DNA of 64,000 nucleotides from Duganella dendranthematis (GTDB taxonomy: Bacteria; Pseudomonadota; Gammaproteobacteria; Burkholderiales; Burkholderiaceae_D), in the NCBI RefSeq assembly GCF_012849375.1, contig NZ_CP051684.1:2542001-2606000 (forward strand), in the 5' to 3' direction. Within the stretch, counting starts at the first letter, position 1, and each line of letters starts with the position of its first letter. Positions 46,435 to 54,953 of this stretch are shown here, in pieces. The notes beneath the pieces are model-generated. The model had not been told where the DNA came from and ran no database searches. It worked only from the letters and a program-made list of their open reading frames with translations. The translations under genes and the position numbers were made by a program.

Positions 46435-48149
46435 CAGTGCGCGTGGTCGGTTTTCTTGAGCGTGTCTATCACGTAAGTGGTCATGCCCTTGGCCAGTTCC
46501 TGCTCGCCCATGAAGATTTCGCCGGCGCGTTCGCTGCGCAGCAGGTCGGCCTCGGCGTCGTTATGGGTGCGCACCACAGTCTTGATGCCGGGGTTGAGCG
46601 CGCGCGCGGTTTCGATCATGGCGCGCACGTGGAAGGTATCCGGCGTGGCGATTACCAGCATCGCCGCATGGGCGATGTGAGCCTGGATCAGCACCGCCGG
46701 CTCACCGGCATTGCCGGCCACCGCCGGCGTGCCTTCCTTGCGCAGCTGGTCGACCACTTCGCGGTTCTGCTCCGCCACCACGTAAGGGATGCCTTGCTCC
46801 TTCAGCGAGGCGGCAATGCGGCGGCCTACGCGGCCGTAACCGACCAGTACCACCTGGTTGCGCAGGTGCTCGTGCGGCACGTTCATCGGCAGCTCGGCCA
46901 GCGGGTCGGCGGTGCGGTCGAATTTGGCGGCCAGGCCGTGGTCCCTGCTCAACCAGCGCTGCAGCGGCTGGGTGATGCGGAACACCACCGGGTTCAGGGC
47001 GATCGAAATGATGGCGCCGGCCAGGATCAGGCTCTGACCCTCCACCGGCATCAGTTTCAGCGACACGCCCAGCGCGGCCAGGATAAAGGAGAACTCGCCA
47101 ATCTGCGCCAGGCTGGCCGACACCATCAGTGCTGTCTTGGCCGGATAACGCAGCAGCAGCACCAGCAGGAAGGCCGCCACCGATTTGCCGACGATGATGA
47201 TGGCCACCACCGCCAGCAGCTTGAGCGGCTGCTCGGTCAGGATCGAGGGTTCAAACAGCATGCCGACCGAAACGAAGAACAGCACCGCGAACGCGTCGCG
47301 CAGCGGCAGCGATTCCTCGGCGGCGCGGTGCGCCAGCGCCGATTCACGCAGCACCATGCCGGCGAAGAAGGAGCCCAGCGCGAACGACACGCCGAAATAG
47401 TGGGTCGAGGCGTAGGCGATGCCGACGGCGGCAGCGATCACGCACAGCGTGAACAGCTCGCGCGAGCCGGTGCGCGCCACTTGCCACAGTATCCACGGGA
47501 ACAGTTTGCGGCCCACCACCAGCATCAGCACGATGAAGGCGGCGACCTGGCCGAGGGTGATGGCCAGCGTGGTCCACAGGTTGCCGTCGGCGGCGCCATG
47601 GCCGGCGTCGGGCACTTCGCCGCCGAGCGAGCCGGCCAGCGCCGGCAGCAACACCAGCACCAATACGGTGACCAGGTCTTCCACCACCAGCCAGCCGACC
47701 GCGATGCGGCCGTTGAAGCTATCGAGAATGCCGCGTTCTTCCAGCGCGCGCAGCAGCACCACCGTGCTGGCCACGGACAGCGCCAGGCCGAATACCAGGC
47801 CGCCGCCGATGGTCCAGCCCCAGAAGTGGGCCAGCCCCATGCCAAGCGCGGTGGCGACGGCGATCTGCAGCACGGCGCCGGGCAGCGCCACCTTGCGCAC
47901 GTCCCACAGGTCGTCGAGCGAGAAGTGCAGGCCGACGCCGAACATCATCAGCATCACGCCGATTTCGGCCAGCTGGCCGGCCAGGGCGGCATCCGCCACG
48001 TAGCCCGGCGTGGCCGGACCAATGATAATGCCCGCAGCGAGATAACCCACCAGCGCCGGCAGCTTGAGGCGCGTTGCAATGTAACCGAACAGGAGACCAG
48101 CTCCCAGAGCGGCGGCGATCGTGGTAATCAGACTGATATTGTGGGGCAT
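46434..48149 (-). CDS. Kef/YbaL-type CPA2 cation:proton antiporter
   Basis: 571 residues. About twelve transmembrane helices (10-390) form a CPA2 exchanger domain with LVGYLAAGIIIGPATPG, MLMMFGVGLHFSLDDL and SVASTVVLLRALEERG. A cytosolic TrkA-N/RCK domain follows (about 420-535; NQVVLVGYGRVGRRIA). Overall it matches E. coli YbaL more than KefB/KefC. It should exchange K+ or Na+ for H+ across the inner membrane under nucleotide control. Its stop overlaps the start of the downstream binding-protein gene by one base. Confidence 0.9.
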   Translation of the reverse strand: MPHNISLITTIAAALGAGLLFGYIATRLKLPALVGYLAAGIIIGPATPGYVADAALAGQLAEIGVMLMMFGVGLHFSLDDLWDVRKVALPGAVLQIAVATALGMGLAHFWGWTIGGGLVFGLALSVASTVVLLRALEERGILDSFNGRIAVGWLVVEDLVTVLVLVLLPALAGSLGGEVPDAGHGAADGNLWTTLAITLGQVAAFIVLMLVVGRKLFPWILWQVARTGSRELFTLCVIAAAVGIAYASTHYFGVSFALGSFFAGMVLRESALAHRAAEESLPLRDAFAVLFFVSVGMLFEPSILTEQPLKLLAVVAIIIVGKSVAAFLLVLLLRYPAKTALMVSASLAQIGEFSFILAALGVSLKLMPVEGQSLILAGAIISIALNPVVFRITQPLQRWLSRDHGLAAKFDRTADPLAELPMNVPHEHLRNQVVLVGYGRVGRRIAASLKEQGIPYVVAEQNREVVDQLRKEGTPAVAGNAGEPAVLIQAHIAHAAMLVIATPDTFHVRAMIETARALNPGIKTVVRTHNDAEADLLRSERAGEIFMGEQELAKGMTTYVIDTLKKTDHAH

Positions 48150-48229
48150 GCGTGCGGGGTTCCTTCAATAAAGGTAAGGGAAACCCTGAGGTTATCATAC
48201 TCGCCCTGCCAGAACCTTAAGCTTGCCTT

Positions 48230-48676
48230 TTACGCCAGGGCCGCCGGCTGCATGCGGAGGCTGACGCCGAAGCGGTTGTAGGCGTTCATCAGCGCCACGG
48301 CGACGGTGATGTCGGCCAGCTCCTGTTCGCTCAGCACTTTGAGCGCCTGCTGGTAGTCGGCGTCCGGCACCTTGGTCTGCTCGACGCGGGTGACGGTTTC
48401 GGCCCAGGCCAGCGCCGCTTGTTCCTTGTCGCTGAACAGGGCGGCCGCTTCGTCCCACACCGGCACCAGTGCAATCTTGTCGCTCTTCACGCCTTGCTTG
48501 AGCAGGTCGCGGGTGTGCATGTCGATGCAGTAGGCGCAGCCGTTGATCAGCGAAATGCGCAGGTAGACCAGTTCCAGCAGCTCGGCCGGCAACGCCGACT
48601 TTACATACTCGTGGACGGCGCCGAAGCCTTTGTACGCTTCCGGGGCGAATTTGAATACTTCCAGACGTTTGCTCAT
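48230..48676 (-). CDS. carboxymuconolactone decarboxylase / AhpD-like protein
   Basis: 148 residues. An AhpD-type helical domain with the redox motif NGCAYCIDMHTRDLLKQG (CxxC plus His). Such proteins act as small alkylhydroperoxidases or related thiol enzymes; the peroxidase activity here is inferred. The gene lies downstream of the MocR regulator on the same strand, 87 nt away, and is a plausible target. Confidence 0.9.
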   Translation of the reverse strand: MSKRLEVFKFAPEAYKGFGAVHEYVKSALPAELLELVYLRISLINGCAYCIDMHTRDLLKQGVKSDKIALVPVWDEAAALFSDKEQAALAWAETVTRVEQTKVPDADYQQALKVLSEQELADITVAVALMNAYNRFGVSLRMQPAALA

Positions 48677-48763
48677 GATGACTTCCTCTCAATGATGAAT
48701 GACGATGGAGTCATTGTGCGCGTCCATGGACTATTCAAAAAGAGCCATGAATGGTCATTTGGA

Positions 48764-50173
48764 TTAGGCCATGAGCTTCAAGATGCGGCGCCCCAGCTCC
48801 TTCGCCCGCGCCGGCGTATCGACGTTGGTAAAGGCCAGCAGCAGCGCCGAGGCGCTGTGTGGCAGCACGCCGCGCTGCGACAGCGCCAGGGCCGACATGC
48901 CCTGTTCCAGCATGCGCGCCGCCAGCGCGCGGTCGGTGTGGCGACCCTTCATGCGCAGCACCAGGTGCATGCCGCCGGGCTGCGGGTCAACCTGCATATG
49001 CTTACCCAGCACCGCCGTCAGGCCGTCGGCGGTAAGCTGGCGGCGCTCCGCATACAGGCGCCGCATGCGCTGGATGTGGCGGGCGAAGTGGCCTTCGTGC
49101 ATGAAGTCGGCCACGATGGCCTGCATCAGCGCCGGACCGCCGGCGGCGAAGGTGCGGGTGATGTGTTCGAAACGCTCCACCTGCGCCGGCGGCACCACCA
49201 GGTAGGCCAGCCGGATCGCCGGGAACAGCACTTTGCTGAAGGTGCCGGAGTACAGCACGCGGCCGTCGCGGTCCAGGCTTTTCAGCGCCGGCAGCGGCCG
49301 GCCGACATAGCGGTATTCGCCGTCATAGTCATCCTCGACGATCCAGGCGCCGGCCCGCGCGGCCCAGTCCAGCAGCGCCAGACGGCGCGGCAGCGACAGC
49401 GACACGCATAGCGGACTTTGATGCGCCGGCGTGACGATGGCGGCCCTGGCGCGCGGTGCGCGGGCCACGCCGTGCGCCACCATCAGGCCTTCCGCGTCGA
49501 CCGGCACCGGCACCGGCGTCAGGCCAGCGTCGCGCAGCAGGTCGCTGGTGGGCGGATAGCCGGGGTCTTCGACCCAGACGTCATCGCCGGGCTGCAACAG
49601 CGCGCGCGTGACCAGCTCCATACTGTTGCGGTAGCCGTTGGTGATGAACACCTGCGACGGCGTACAGTCGATGCCGCGCGACAGCTTCAGATAGGTGGCG
49701 ATGGCGGTGCGCAGTGCGGGCAGGCCGGCCCATGGCGGATAGATCATGTCCTCCTGGCGTGTGGCGCGCACCGCGCGCGCGGCCAGCCGCGCCCACACCT
49801 TGCGCGGGAAAGCGTCCAGCGCCGGGATTCCCATCTGGAACGGCCTGGTGGAGGAAGCGGCTTCGCCCAGGTTGCTGTGCGGCGGCGCGGAGGAGGGCGC
49901 GGGCACAGGCGCCGCAGGCGCATGGCGCGCCAGCGCGGTCGTGACCACGGTGCCGGCCTGGCCGCGCGCCTCCACATAGCCTTCCGCCGTCAGCAGGCCG
50001 TAAGCCGATTCCACCGTACCGCGCGCCAGGCCCAGCTCCAGCGCCAGTGCGCGCGCGGCGGGGATGCGGGCGCCGGGCTGCAGCAGGCCTTCCACGATCG
50101 CGTTGCGAAAGCGGGTGTATATTTGGCGGTACAGCGGTTCCGCGGCGCTGGTGTCCAGCTGCAGGAAATCCAT
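48764..50173 (-). CDS. MocR/GntR-type PLP-dependent transcriptional regulator
   Basis: 469 residues. An N-terminal GntR winged helix (EPLYRQIYTRFRNAIVEGLLQPGARIPAARALALELGLARGTVESAYGLL) joins by a Pro/Ala-rich linker (about 85-115) to a fold type I aminotransferase domain. The PLP Lys lies in SGTFSKVLFPAIRLAYLV. MocR proteins sense PLP or amino compounds and usually control an adjacent gene, so the AhpD-like gene or the divergent GNAT-azoreductase pair are candidate targets. Confidence 0.92.
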   Translation of the reverse strand: MDFLQLDTSAAEPLYRQIYTRFRNAIVEGLLQPGARIPAARALALELGLARGTVESAYGLLTAEGYVEARGQAGTVVTTALARHAPAAPVPAPSSAPPHSNLGEAASSTRPFQMGIPALDAFPRKVWARLAARAVRATRQEDMIYPPWAGLPALRTAIATYLKLSRGIDCTPSQVFITNGYRNSMELVTRALLQPGDDVWVEDPGYPPTSDLLRDAGLTPVPVPVDAEGLMVAHGVARAPRARAAIVTPAHQSPLCVSLSLPRRLALLDWAARAGAWIVEDDYDGEYRYVGRPLPALKSLDRDGRVLYSGTFSKVLFPAIRLAYLVVPPAQVERFEHITRTFAAGGPALMQAIVADFMHEGHFARHIQRMRRLYAERRQLTADGLTAVLGKHMQVDPQPGGMHLVLRMKGRHTDRALAARMLEQGMSALALSQRGVLPHSASALLLAFTNVDTPARAKELGRRILKLMA

Positions 50174-50253
50174 GGTCTACTCCGTATGTCGTTTCATGGC
50201 TCTGTGGATTATGCCATCGCCGGACTACGATGGCGTCTTTGAAAGGACATGCC

Positions 50254-50673
50254 ATGAAAATCGTCGAGACGGAACAAGAGCTGCGCGCCTGCTATCCAGT
50301 GATGCAGGCGTTGCGCCCGCACCTGCAATCGGAGGACGCGTTTGTGGCGCAGATCCTGCGCCAGCGCGAGCAGGGCTACCGCATCCTGGCGGTCTGGGAA
50401 GGCGGGGAAGTGGTGGCGCTGGCCGGCTATCGGCTGCAGGAGAACACGGTGTACGGCCGCTTTTTGTATGTGGATGACCTGATCACGGCGGAGCGGCACC
50501 GCAGCCGCCGCTGGGGCGCGCTGCTGCTGGGCCAACTGACGGCGTTTGCCGAGCAGGCGCACTGCGCCCGGCTGGTGCTGGATACGGGATTGACCAATGT
50601 GCTGGCACAGCGCTTCTACTTCCGCGAAGGCCTGCTGCCTGGTGCGCTACGTTTTGCGAAGGTGTTTGCATGA
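50254..50673 (+). CDS. GNAT family N-acetyltransferase
   Basis: 139 residues. GNAT core with VVALAGYRLQENTVYGRFLYVDDLITAERHRSRRWGALLL (acetyl-CoA site R/SRRWGALLL) and LVLDTGLTNVLAQRFYFREGL. The GAAAGGA at 50241-50247 sets the ATG at 50254; the upstream frame is the antisense of the MocR promoter side. The stop overlaps the azoreductase start as ATGA, so the two are translated as a pair. Substrate unknown. Confidence 0.87.
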   Translation: MKIVETEQELRACYPVMQALRPHLQSEDAFVAQILRQREQGYRILAVWEGGEVVALAGYRLQENTVYGRFLYVDDLITAERHRSRRWGALLLGQLTAFAEQAHCARLVLDTGLTNVLAQRFYFREGLLPGALRFAKVFA

Positions 50674-51200
50674 GGACGATATTGCATATCAGCGCCAGTG
50701 CGCGCCGCGAGGAATCGGCCAGCTACCGCCTGTCGCAGCAGGTGATCGCGCAATTGCGGGACGATCACCCGGATGTACGACTGGTGTCGCGCGATTTGTA
50801 CGCCGAACCGTTGCCGCATATCGACAGCCTGTACGCCAGCACACTGGCGCGGCTGCCGGGTGGCGTGCCGCATGCGCAGGGCTTGTCGTCGCTGGCGTGG
50901 TCGGATCTGCTGATCGAAGAATTGAGGACGGCGGACGCGGTGGTGATCGCCACGCCGATGCACAACTTCACGGTGCCGTCGGTGCTGAAAGCGTGGCTGG
51001 ATCACGTGGTGCGCATCGGCGTCACCTTCAACGCCACGCCCGAAGGCAAGATCGGCACGCTGGCCGACCGCCCGGTCTACATCGCCGTCAGCTCAGGCGG
51101 CCCGCGCAGCGGCGAACGCGCGCGCCAGCCGGACTTTCTCGAACCCTATCTGCGCGCCATCCTCACCACCATCGGCCTGAAAGACCTGCACTTCGTTTAG
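50670..51200 (+). CDS. azoR: FMN-dependent NADH:quinone/azo reductase, C-terminally short
   Basis: 176 residues against about 200 for typical AzoR. Flavodoxin-like fold with [19 protein letters not shown] (FMN phosphate site), [26 protein letters not shown] and [10 protein letters not shown]. It reduces quinones and azo compounds with NADH. The protein stops after [11 protein letters not shown], about 20-25 residues before the usual end, and its stop codon overlaps the end of the convergent ketoacyl synthase gene. ATG overlaps the GNAT stop (ATGA). Confidence 0.88.
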   Translation: MRTILHISASARREESASYRLSQQVIAQLRDDHPDVRLVSRDLYAEPLPHIDSLYASTLARLPGGVPHAQGLSSLAWSDLLIEELRTADAVVIATPMHNFTVPSVLKAWLDHVVRIGVTFNATPEGKIGTLADRPVYIAVSSGGPRSGERARQPDFLEPYLRAILTTIGLKDLHFV

Positions 51201-52318
51201 AGGCGCTTGACTACCACGCAGCCGATCGAATAGCCAGCACCGAACGAGCAGATGACGCCCAGCTCGCCTTTCGCCATGTCGTCGGAGTGTTTGTGGAAGG
51301 CGATGATCGAGCCGGCCGACGAGGTGTTGGCGTATTCGTCCAGAATCACCGGTGCTTCGCCCGGCTCGGCGTCGCGGCCCAGCACCAGGCGGCTGATCAG
51401 CAGGTTCATGTTCAGGTTGGCCTGATGCAGCCAGAAGCGCTTGACCTGCGGCACTTCCAGGCCGGCGTGGGCGACGGTGTCCTTGATCATCTCGGCCGCC
51501 ATCGGGCAGACGTCCTTGAACACCTTGCGGCCCTGCTGGCGGAACAGCTTGTCCGGCTGGCCGATACCGGCTTCGTCGAAGCGGTTGAGGAAGCCGAAGT
51601 TGTTGCGGATGTTGTTGGAGAAGCTGGTCTTCAGCTTGGTATCCAGGATTTCCCAGCGGTGCGTACCCTTGGCCGTGTCGGCCGCTTCGATCACCATCGC
51701 CGTGCAGGCGTCGCCGAAGATGAAGTGGCTGTCGCGGTCGCGCCAGTTCAGGTGGCCCGAGGTGATTTCCGGATTCAGCACCAGCACCGCGCGCGCCTGG
51801 CCGCTCTGCACCGCCGCCACCGCCTGCTGGATGCCGAAAGTGGCCGACGAGCAGGCCACGTTCATATCGAAGCCGTAGCCGTCGATGCCCAGCGCGCCTT
51901 GCACTTCGACCGCCATGGCCGGGTAGCCGCGCTGCATATTCGAGCAGGCCACCAGCACCATGTCGATGTCGGCGGCAGTGCGGCCGGCGCGGTCCAGCGC
52001 CTGGTTGGCGGCGGCGACGCAGATTTCCGCCTGCAGCGACAGTTCCTCGTCGGCGCGCTCGGGGATGTGCGAGACCATGCGCTTTGGATCGAGGATGCCG
52101 GCTTTTTCCATTACATAGCGGGCCTTGATGCCGGAGGCTTTCTCGATGAAGGCCACGCTGGACGGTTCCAGCGCCGTCACCGTGCCGTCCGCAATCGCGG
52201 CGGCGTTGTCGGCATTGAACTGTTCGACGTAGGTGTTGAAGCAGATCACCAGCTCTTCGTTGCTGATCGACTGCGCTGGCGTGAAGAGGCCGGTACCGCT
52301 GATGACGGCTTGTTTCAT
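51197..52318 (-). CDS. 3-oxoacyl-ACP synthase III family protein (long FabH-like)
   Basis: 373 residues, about 50 longer than FabH. Thiolase fold with catalytic Cys in [14 protein letters not shown], His in [12 protein letters not shown] and Asn in [10 protein letters not shown]. It should condense an acyl-CoA or acyl-ACP primer with malonyl-ACP. The length and the residues 20-70 insert differ from housekeeping FabH, and no acpP/fabD/fabG genes are adjacent, so this is probably an accessory initiation or chain-length-specific enzyme. Ends four bases inside azoR. Confidence 0.88.
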   Translation of the reverse strand: MKQAVISGTGLFTPAQSISNEELVICFNTYVEQFNADNAAAIADGTVTALEPSSVAFIEKASGIKARYVMEKAGILDPKRMVSHIPERADEELSLQAEICVAAANQALDRAGRTAADIDMVLVACSNMQRGYPAMAVEVQGALGIDGYGFDMNVACSSATFGIQQAVAAVQSGQARAVLVLNPEITSGHLNWRDRDSHFIFGDACTAMVIEAADTAKGTHRWEILDTKLKTSFSNNIRNNFGFLNRFDEAGIGQPDKLFRQQGRKVFKDVCPMAAEMIKDTVAHAGLEVPQVKRFWLHQANLNMNLLISRLVLGRDAEPGEAPVILDEYANTSSAGSIIAFHKHSDDMAKGELGVICSFGAGYSIGCVVVKRL

Positions 52319-52389
52319 GATTAAACTTTCAAATTAAGCAATGGCAGATGCCAATAATGAGGCAAATTCTACCTGAACCCTAAACGAAA

Positions 52390-52417
52390 GGGTCAGACCC
52401 CGTACGGGGTCTGACCC
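52390..52417. repeat. 28-bp intergenic double palindrome, copy 5 (arm-swapped)
   Basis: A perfect 28-bp palindrome with the arms exchanged relative to the other copies: GGGTC-A-GACCCC, GTAC, GGGGTC-T-GACCC. It lies between the ketoacyl synthase start side and the 3' end of the protease gene. Confidence 0.88.
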
Positions 52418-52444
52418 TGGCCGCAGCGATGTGCGGGGTAAGGC

Positions 52445-53878
52445 TTATTTTTTGGCGGCGGCGCTGTCCACCGACACCACGGTGGTGCCCTGCTTGGCCA
52501 GCTGGACCGGCAAGCCCTTCAGATGATTCAGCGCCTGCTGCAACTGGAAGTCGTCGCCGCTGCCGTATTCCAGCGGCTTGCGTTTCTTCTCCAGCGCCAC
52601 GATGCGCAGCTGTTCTTCCAGCTCGTCGCGCTTGCCCTTGGCGCCTTCGGCTTCCTTGTCGTTGACCAGGTGCTTGTCGAGGTCGGCTTCGCGGGTGCGC
52701 AGCGCGTTGAGGCCGTCGCCGTCGGCGTTTTCATCCACCGCCACGTCCGGCGTGATGCCCTTGGCCTGGATCGAGCGGCCGTTTGGCGTGTAATAGCGCG
52801 CCGTGGTGAGCTTGACCGCCGTGTCCGCCGTCAGCTGGCGGATGGTCTGCACCGAGCCCTTGCCGAAGGTCTGCGAACCGATGATGTCGGCCCGTTTGTA
52901 ATCCTGCAAGGCGCCGGCGACGATTTCCGAGGCCGAGGCCGAGCCGGTGTTCACCAGCACCACCATTGGCACTTTTTTCAGCGCGGCCGGCAGCTTGGCC
53001 AGCGCGTCGTTTTCGCCGCGCAGTTCGTAGTATTCGGGACGGCCGTAGAAAATCTGTTTCTGATCCGGCAACTGGCCGTTGGTCGACACAATCGGCGAAT
53101 CCTTCGGCAGGAAGGCGGCGGCGACGCCGATCGCGCCTTGCAGCACGCCGCCCGGATCATTGCGCAGGTCCAGCACCAGGCCCTTGATGTTGGGGTCCTG
53201 TTTATACAGTTCGAGGATCTTGGCGGCCATGTCGTCCACGGTCGGCTCCTGGAACTGCGAGATGCGCACCCAGGCATAGCCCGGCTCGACCAGCTTGCCC
53301 TTGACGCTCTTCTGGTGGATTTCCTCGCGCGTGATGTTGAACACCAGCGGCTCGGCCTCATCCTTGCGCAGGATGGTCATGCTGACCTTGCTGCCCGGCT
53401 CGCCGCGCATCTTCTTGACCGACTCGTCCAGCGACATGCCCTTGACCTGCATATTGTCGAGACGGCTGATCAGGTCGCCCGGCTTGATGCCGGCGCGCCA
53501 GGCCGGGGAATCCTCGATCGGCGCGACGATCTTGATATAGCCATCTTCGCTCTGGCCGATTTCGATGCCGAGACCGACGAACTTGCCCTGCGATCCTTCC
53601 CGCAGTTCGGCATAGGCTTTCTTGTCCAGGTAGGCGGAGTGCGGGTCGAGCGAGGCCACCATGCCGGAGATGGCTTCGGTCAGCAGCTTCTTGTCTTCGA
53701 CCGGCTCGACGTAGTCGGACTTGATCAGGCCGAACACATCGGCCAGCTGGCGCAGCTCTTCCAGCGGCAATGGCGGGTCCACCGGCTTTTGCGCCATGGC
53801 GGAAAATTGCAGCGAAATGGCGACGCCGGCGACTACGCCCAGGCCGACCAGACCGGAATTCTTTAATTTCTTGCCCAT
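52445..53878 (-). CDS. ctpA: S41 family C-terminal processing protease
   Basis: 477 residues. An N-terminal signal/anchor (GLVGLGVVAGVAISLQFSAMAQ), a PDZ domain (about 90-175; FVGLGIEIGQSEDGYIKIVAPIEDSPAWRAGIKPGD) and the tail-specific protease core with Ser in NTGSASASEIVAGAL and Lys in GSQTFGKGSVQT. The C-terminus (about 395-440) is a charged coiled-coil-like helix. It cleaves proteins in the periplasm from their C-terminal ends. The promoter lies in the 342-bp gap shared with the next gene. Confidence 0.93.
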   Translation of the reverse strand: MGKKLKNSGLVGLGVVAGVAISLQFSAMAQKPVDPPLPLEELRQLADVFGLIKSDYVEPVEDKKLLTEAISGMVASLDPHSAYLDKKAYAELREGSQGKFVGLGIEIGQSEDGYIKIVAPIEDSPAWRAGIKPGDLISRLDNMQVKGMSLDESVKKMRGEPGSKVSMTILRKDEAEPLVFNITREEIHQKSVKGKLVEPGYAWVRISQFQEPTVDDMAAKILELYKQDPNIKGLVLDLRNDPGGVLQGAIGVAAAFLPKDSPIVSTNGQLPDQKQIFYGRPEYYELRGENDALAKLPAALKKVPMVVLVNTGSASASEIVAGALQDYKRADIIGSQTFGKGSVQTIRQLTADTAVKLTTARYYTPNGRSIQAKGITPDVAVDENADGDGLNALRTREADLDKHLVNDKEAEGAKGKRDELEEQLRIVALEKKRKPLEYGSGDDFQLQQALNHLKGLPVQLAKQGTTVVSVDSAAAKK

Positions 53879-54220
53879 GTTTCACCTGTCCTGAATCGCC
53901 GCGGCGAATTTGCGGCGGCTGAATTGAGTATAAACCTGATTCCGAGCAAACGTCGTAGCCGTCACGAAATGATTTATACCTTTACGGCGTTTTACAACGC
54001 TCCTGGTTGACTTTGAAAGCGCATTTACGGGGGCTTGGCGAAGGGTCATGTTGACACTTTTGTGTACAGTGTATCCCCAGCGTTGACGACAGTAAGTAAT
54101 TGTAAGAACCCCTGAAACACCCAATTTCGCGGCCTAAACTTGGCTCGTATTTCTCTCTACCCTGCAGTGGTTTTTCGCCAGCGCCCCAAGCGCTGGCTTT
54201 TTTTTATCTACGGAGCCTCC
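53879..54220. other. 342-bp divergent intergenic region between ctpA and a secreted-protein gene
   Basis: It holds no convincing gene. A minus-strand open frame of 80 codons (53882-54124) has no family features. TTGACA at 54051-54056 and TTGACG at 54083-54088 look like -35 elements on the + strand but lack good -10 partners. The right end contains a strong + strand terminator (54177-54205) with no protein gene before it, which suggests a small RNA or an attenuated leader. Confidence 0.55.
54177..54205 (+). terminator. strong intrinsic terminator just upstream of a coding gene
   Basis: Stem GCCAGCGC (54177-54184) / GCGCTGGC (54190-54197), five-nt loop, then eight T residues (54198-54205). It works only rightward and ends 15 bp before the next ATG, so it either ends an unannotated RNA or attenuates the gene at 54221. 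Confidence 0.85.
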
Positions 54221-54820
54221 ATGCGATTTCTATCACGTCCATCCTCATCCGTTGTGCGCCGCCTCGGTGCCGCGCTGGCCTTGTCGGCCCTGTTGTCGCC
54301 GGCGTTTGCGTTGCCGGTGATGGAGATGCGCGCCGAGGATTACCTGCCGATGGCAGCCGAACTGAAGAAATCGCTGAGCCTGAATACCAATCAGCAAACA
54401 TTGTGGTCGCAGACCGAATCCAAGACCCGCAACCTGCTGCGCGAGCGCAAGGCCCGCCGCGAGCGCCTGCAAGCCGCCACGCTGGCCGCGGCACAGGGCG
54501 CCAATGTCGAGCTGCGCGATGTGGCGAAAGCCATCGACGATGAAACCAATCTGAGCACCGCCGAAGAGAAACAGCTGCGCGAATGGTGGCTGACGGTCAA
54601 TGATGCCTTGTCGGAAAGCCAGCGTCAGGCGGTGGTGCAGATGCTGAGCGAACAATTGCAGCGCGTGCCGGACAGCGGCAGCGCGCCGCGTCCGGAGCGC
54701 AAGGAAGAGGGCGGCGAACACCGCGGAGGCAAGGGCGGTGGCCGTGGCGGCATGGGCGGCGGTGGCGTCGGTGTCGGCGCCGGCGGCCTCAACGTCAACC
54801 TGCCGGGCAGCGGCGGCTAA
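54221..54820 (+). CDS. secreted protein with glycine-rich tail, function unknown
   Basis: 199 residues. A signal peptide (VRRLGAALALSALLSPAFA) is followed by a helical, charged middle (AAELKKSLSLNTNQQTLWSQTESKTRNLLRERKARRERL...STAEEKQLREWW) with the spacing of Spy/CpxP or LTXXQ-like periplasmic helix proteins. The last 40 residues are Gly-rich (EHRGGKGGGRGGMGGGGVG). GGAG lies upstream of the ATG at 54221. It comes directly after a strong terminator and before the TonB receptor. Function not recognised; a periplasmic chaperone-like or substrate protein is possible. Confidence 0.78.
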   Translation: MRFLSRPSSSVVRRLGAALALSALLSPAFALPVMEMRAEDYLPMAAELKKSLSLNTNQQTLWSQTESKTRNLLRERKARRERLQAATLAAAQGANVELRDVAKAIDDETNLSTAEEKQLREWWLTVNDALSESQRQAVVQMLSEQLQRVPDSGSAPRPERKEEGGEHRGGKGGGRGGMGGGGVGVGAGGLNVNLPGSGG

Positions 54821-54829
54821 AGAGGGCTG

Positions 54830-54938
54830 TAAGGGATACCCTTAGAAAAAGTGTTGTTGCTACTGTATCGTAAAGTAAAAAGCCAGCGGCAAGCCCTTTT
54901 GCCGGCTGGCATGACGGTAGAATTCTTCGCAAGAATTC
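54830..54938 (+). promoter_or_regulatory. three inverted repeats upstream of the TonB receptor gene
   Basis: TAAGGG-ATA-CCCTTA (54830-54844); a hairpin from GCCAGCGGCAA (54882-54892) to TTGCCGGCTGGC (54899-54910) with one bulge; and a perfect GAATTCTT-CGC-AAGAATTC (54920-54938) ending 15 bp before the ATG. Three stem-forming units in 110 bp suggest operator or leader-RNA control of the receptor. Confidence 0.45.
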
Positions 54939-54953
54939 CACCTGATAGAGTAC

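Noticed and set aside
46437..48281. A 614-codon + strand frame opposite the antiporter
   Set aside because: The sense strand has a full CPA2/RCK protein; the antisense product is His/Gln/Arg-rich without recognisable features.
48721..48763. Operator for the MocR regulator (CCATGGA and CCATGAATGG motifs)
   Set aside because: Short palindromes are present, but without the paired direct repeats expected of MocR sites the call would be guesswork.
53882..54124. An 80-codon minus-strand frame directly upstream of ctpA
   Set aside because: No ribosome site, no family features and atypical composition; it probably covers the ctpA promoter.
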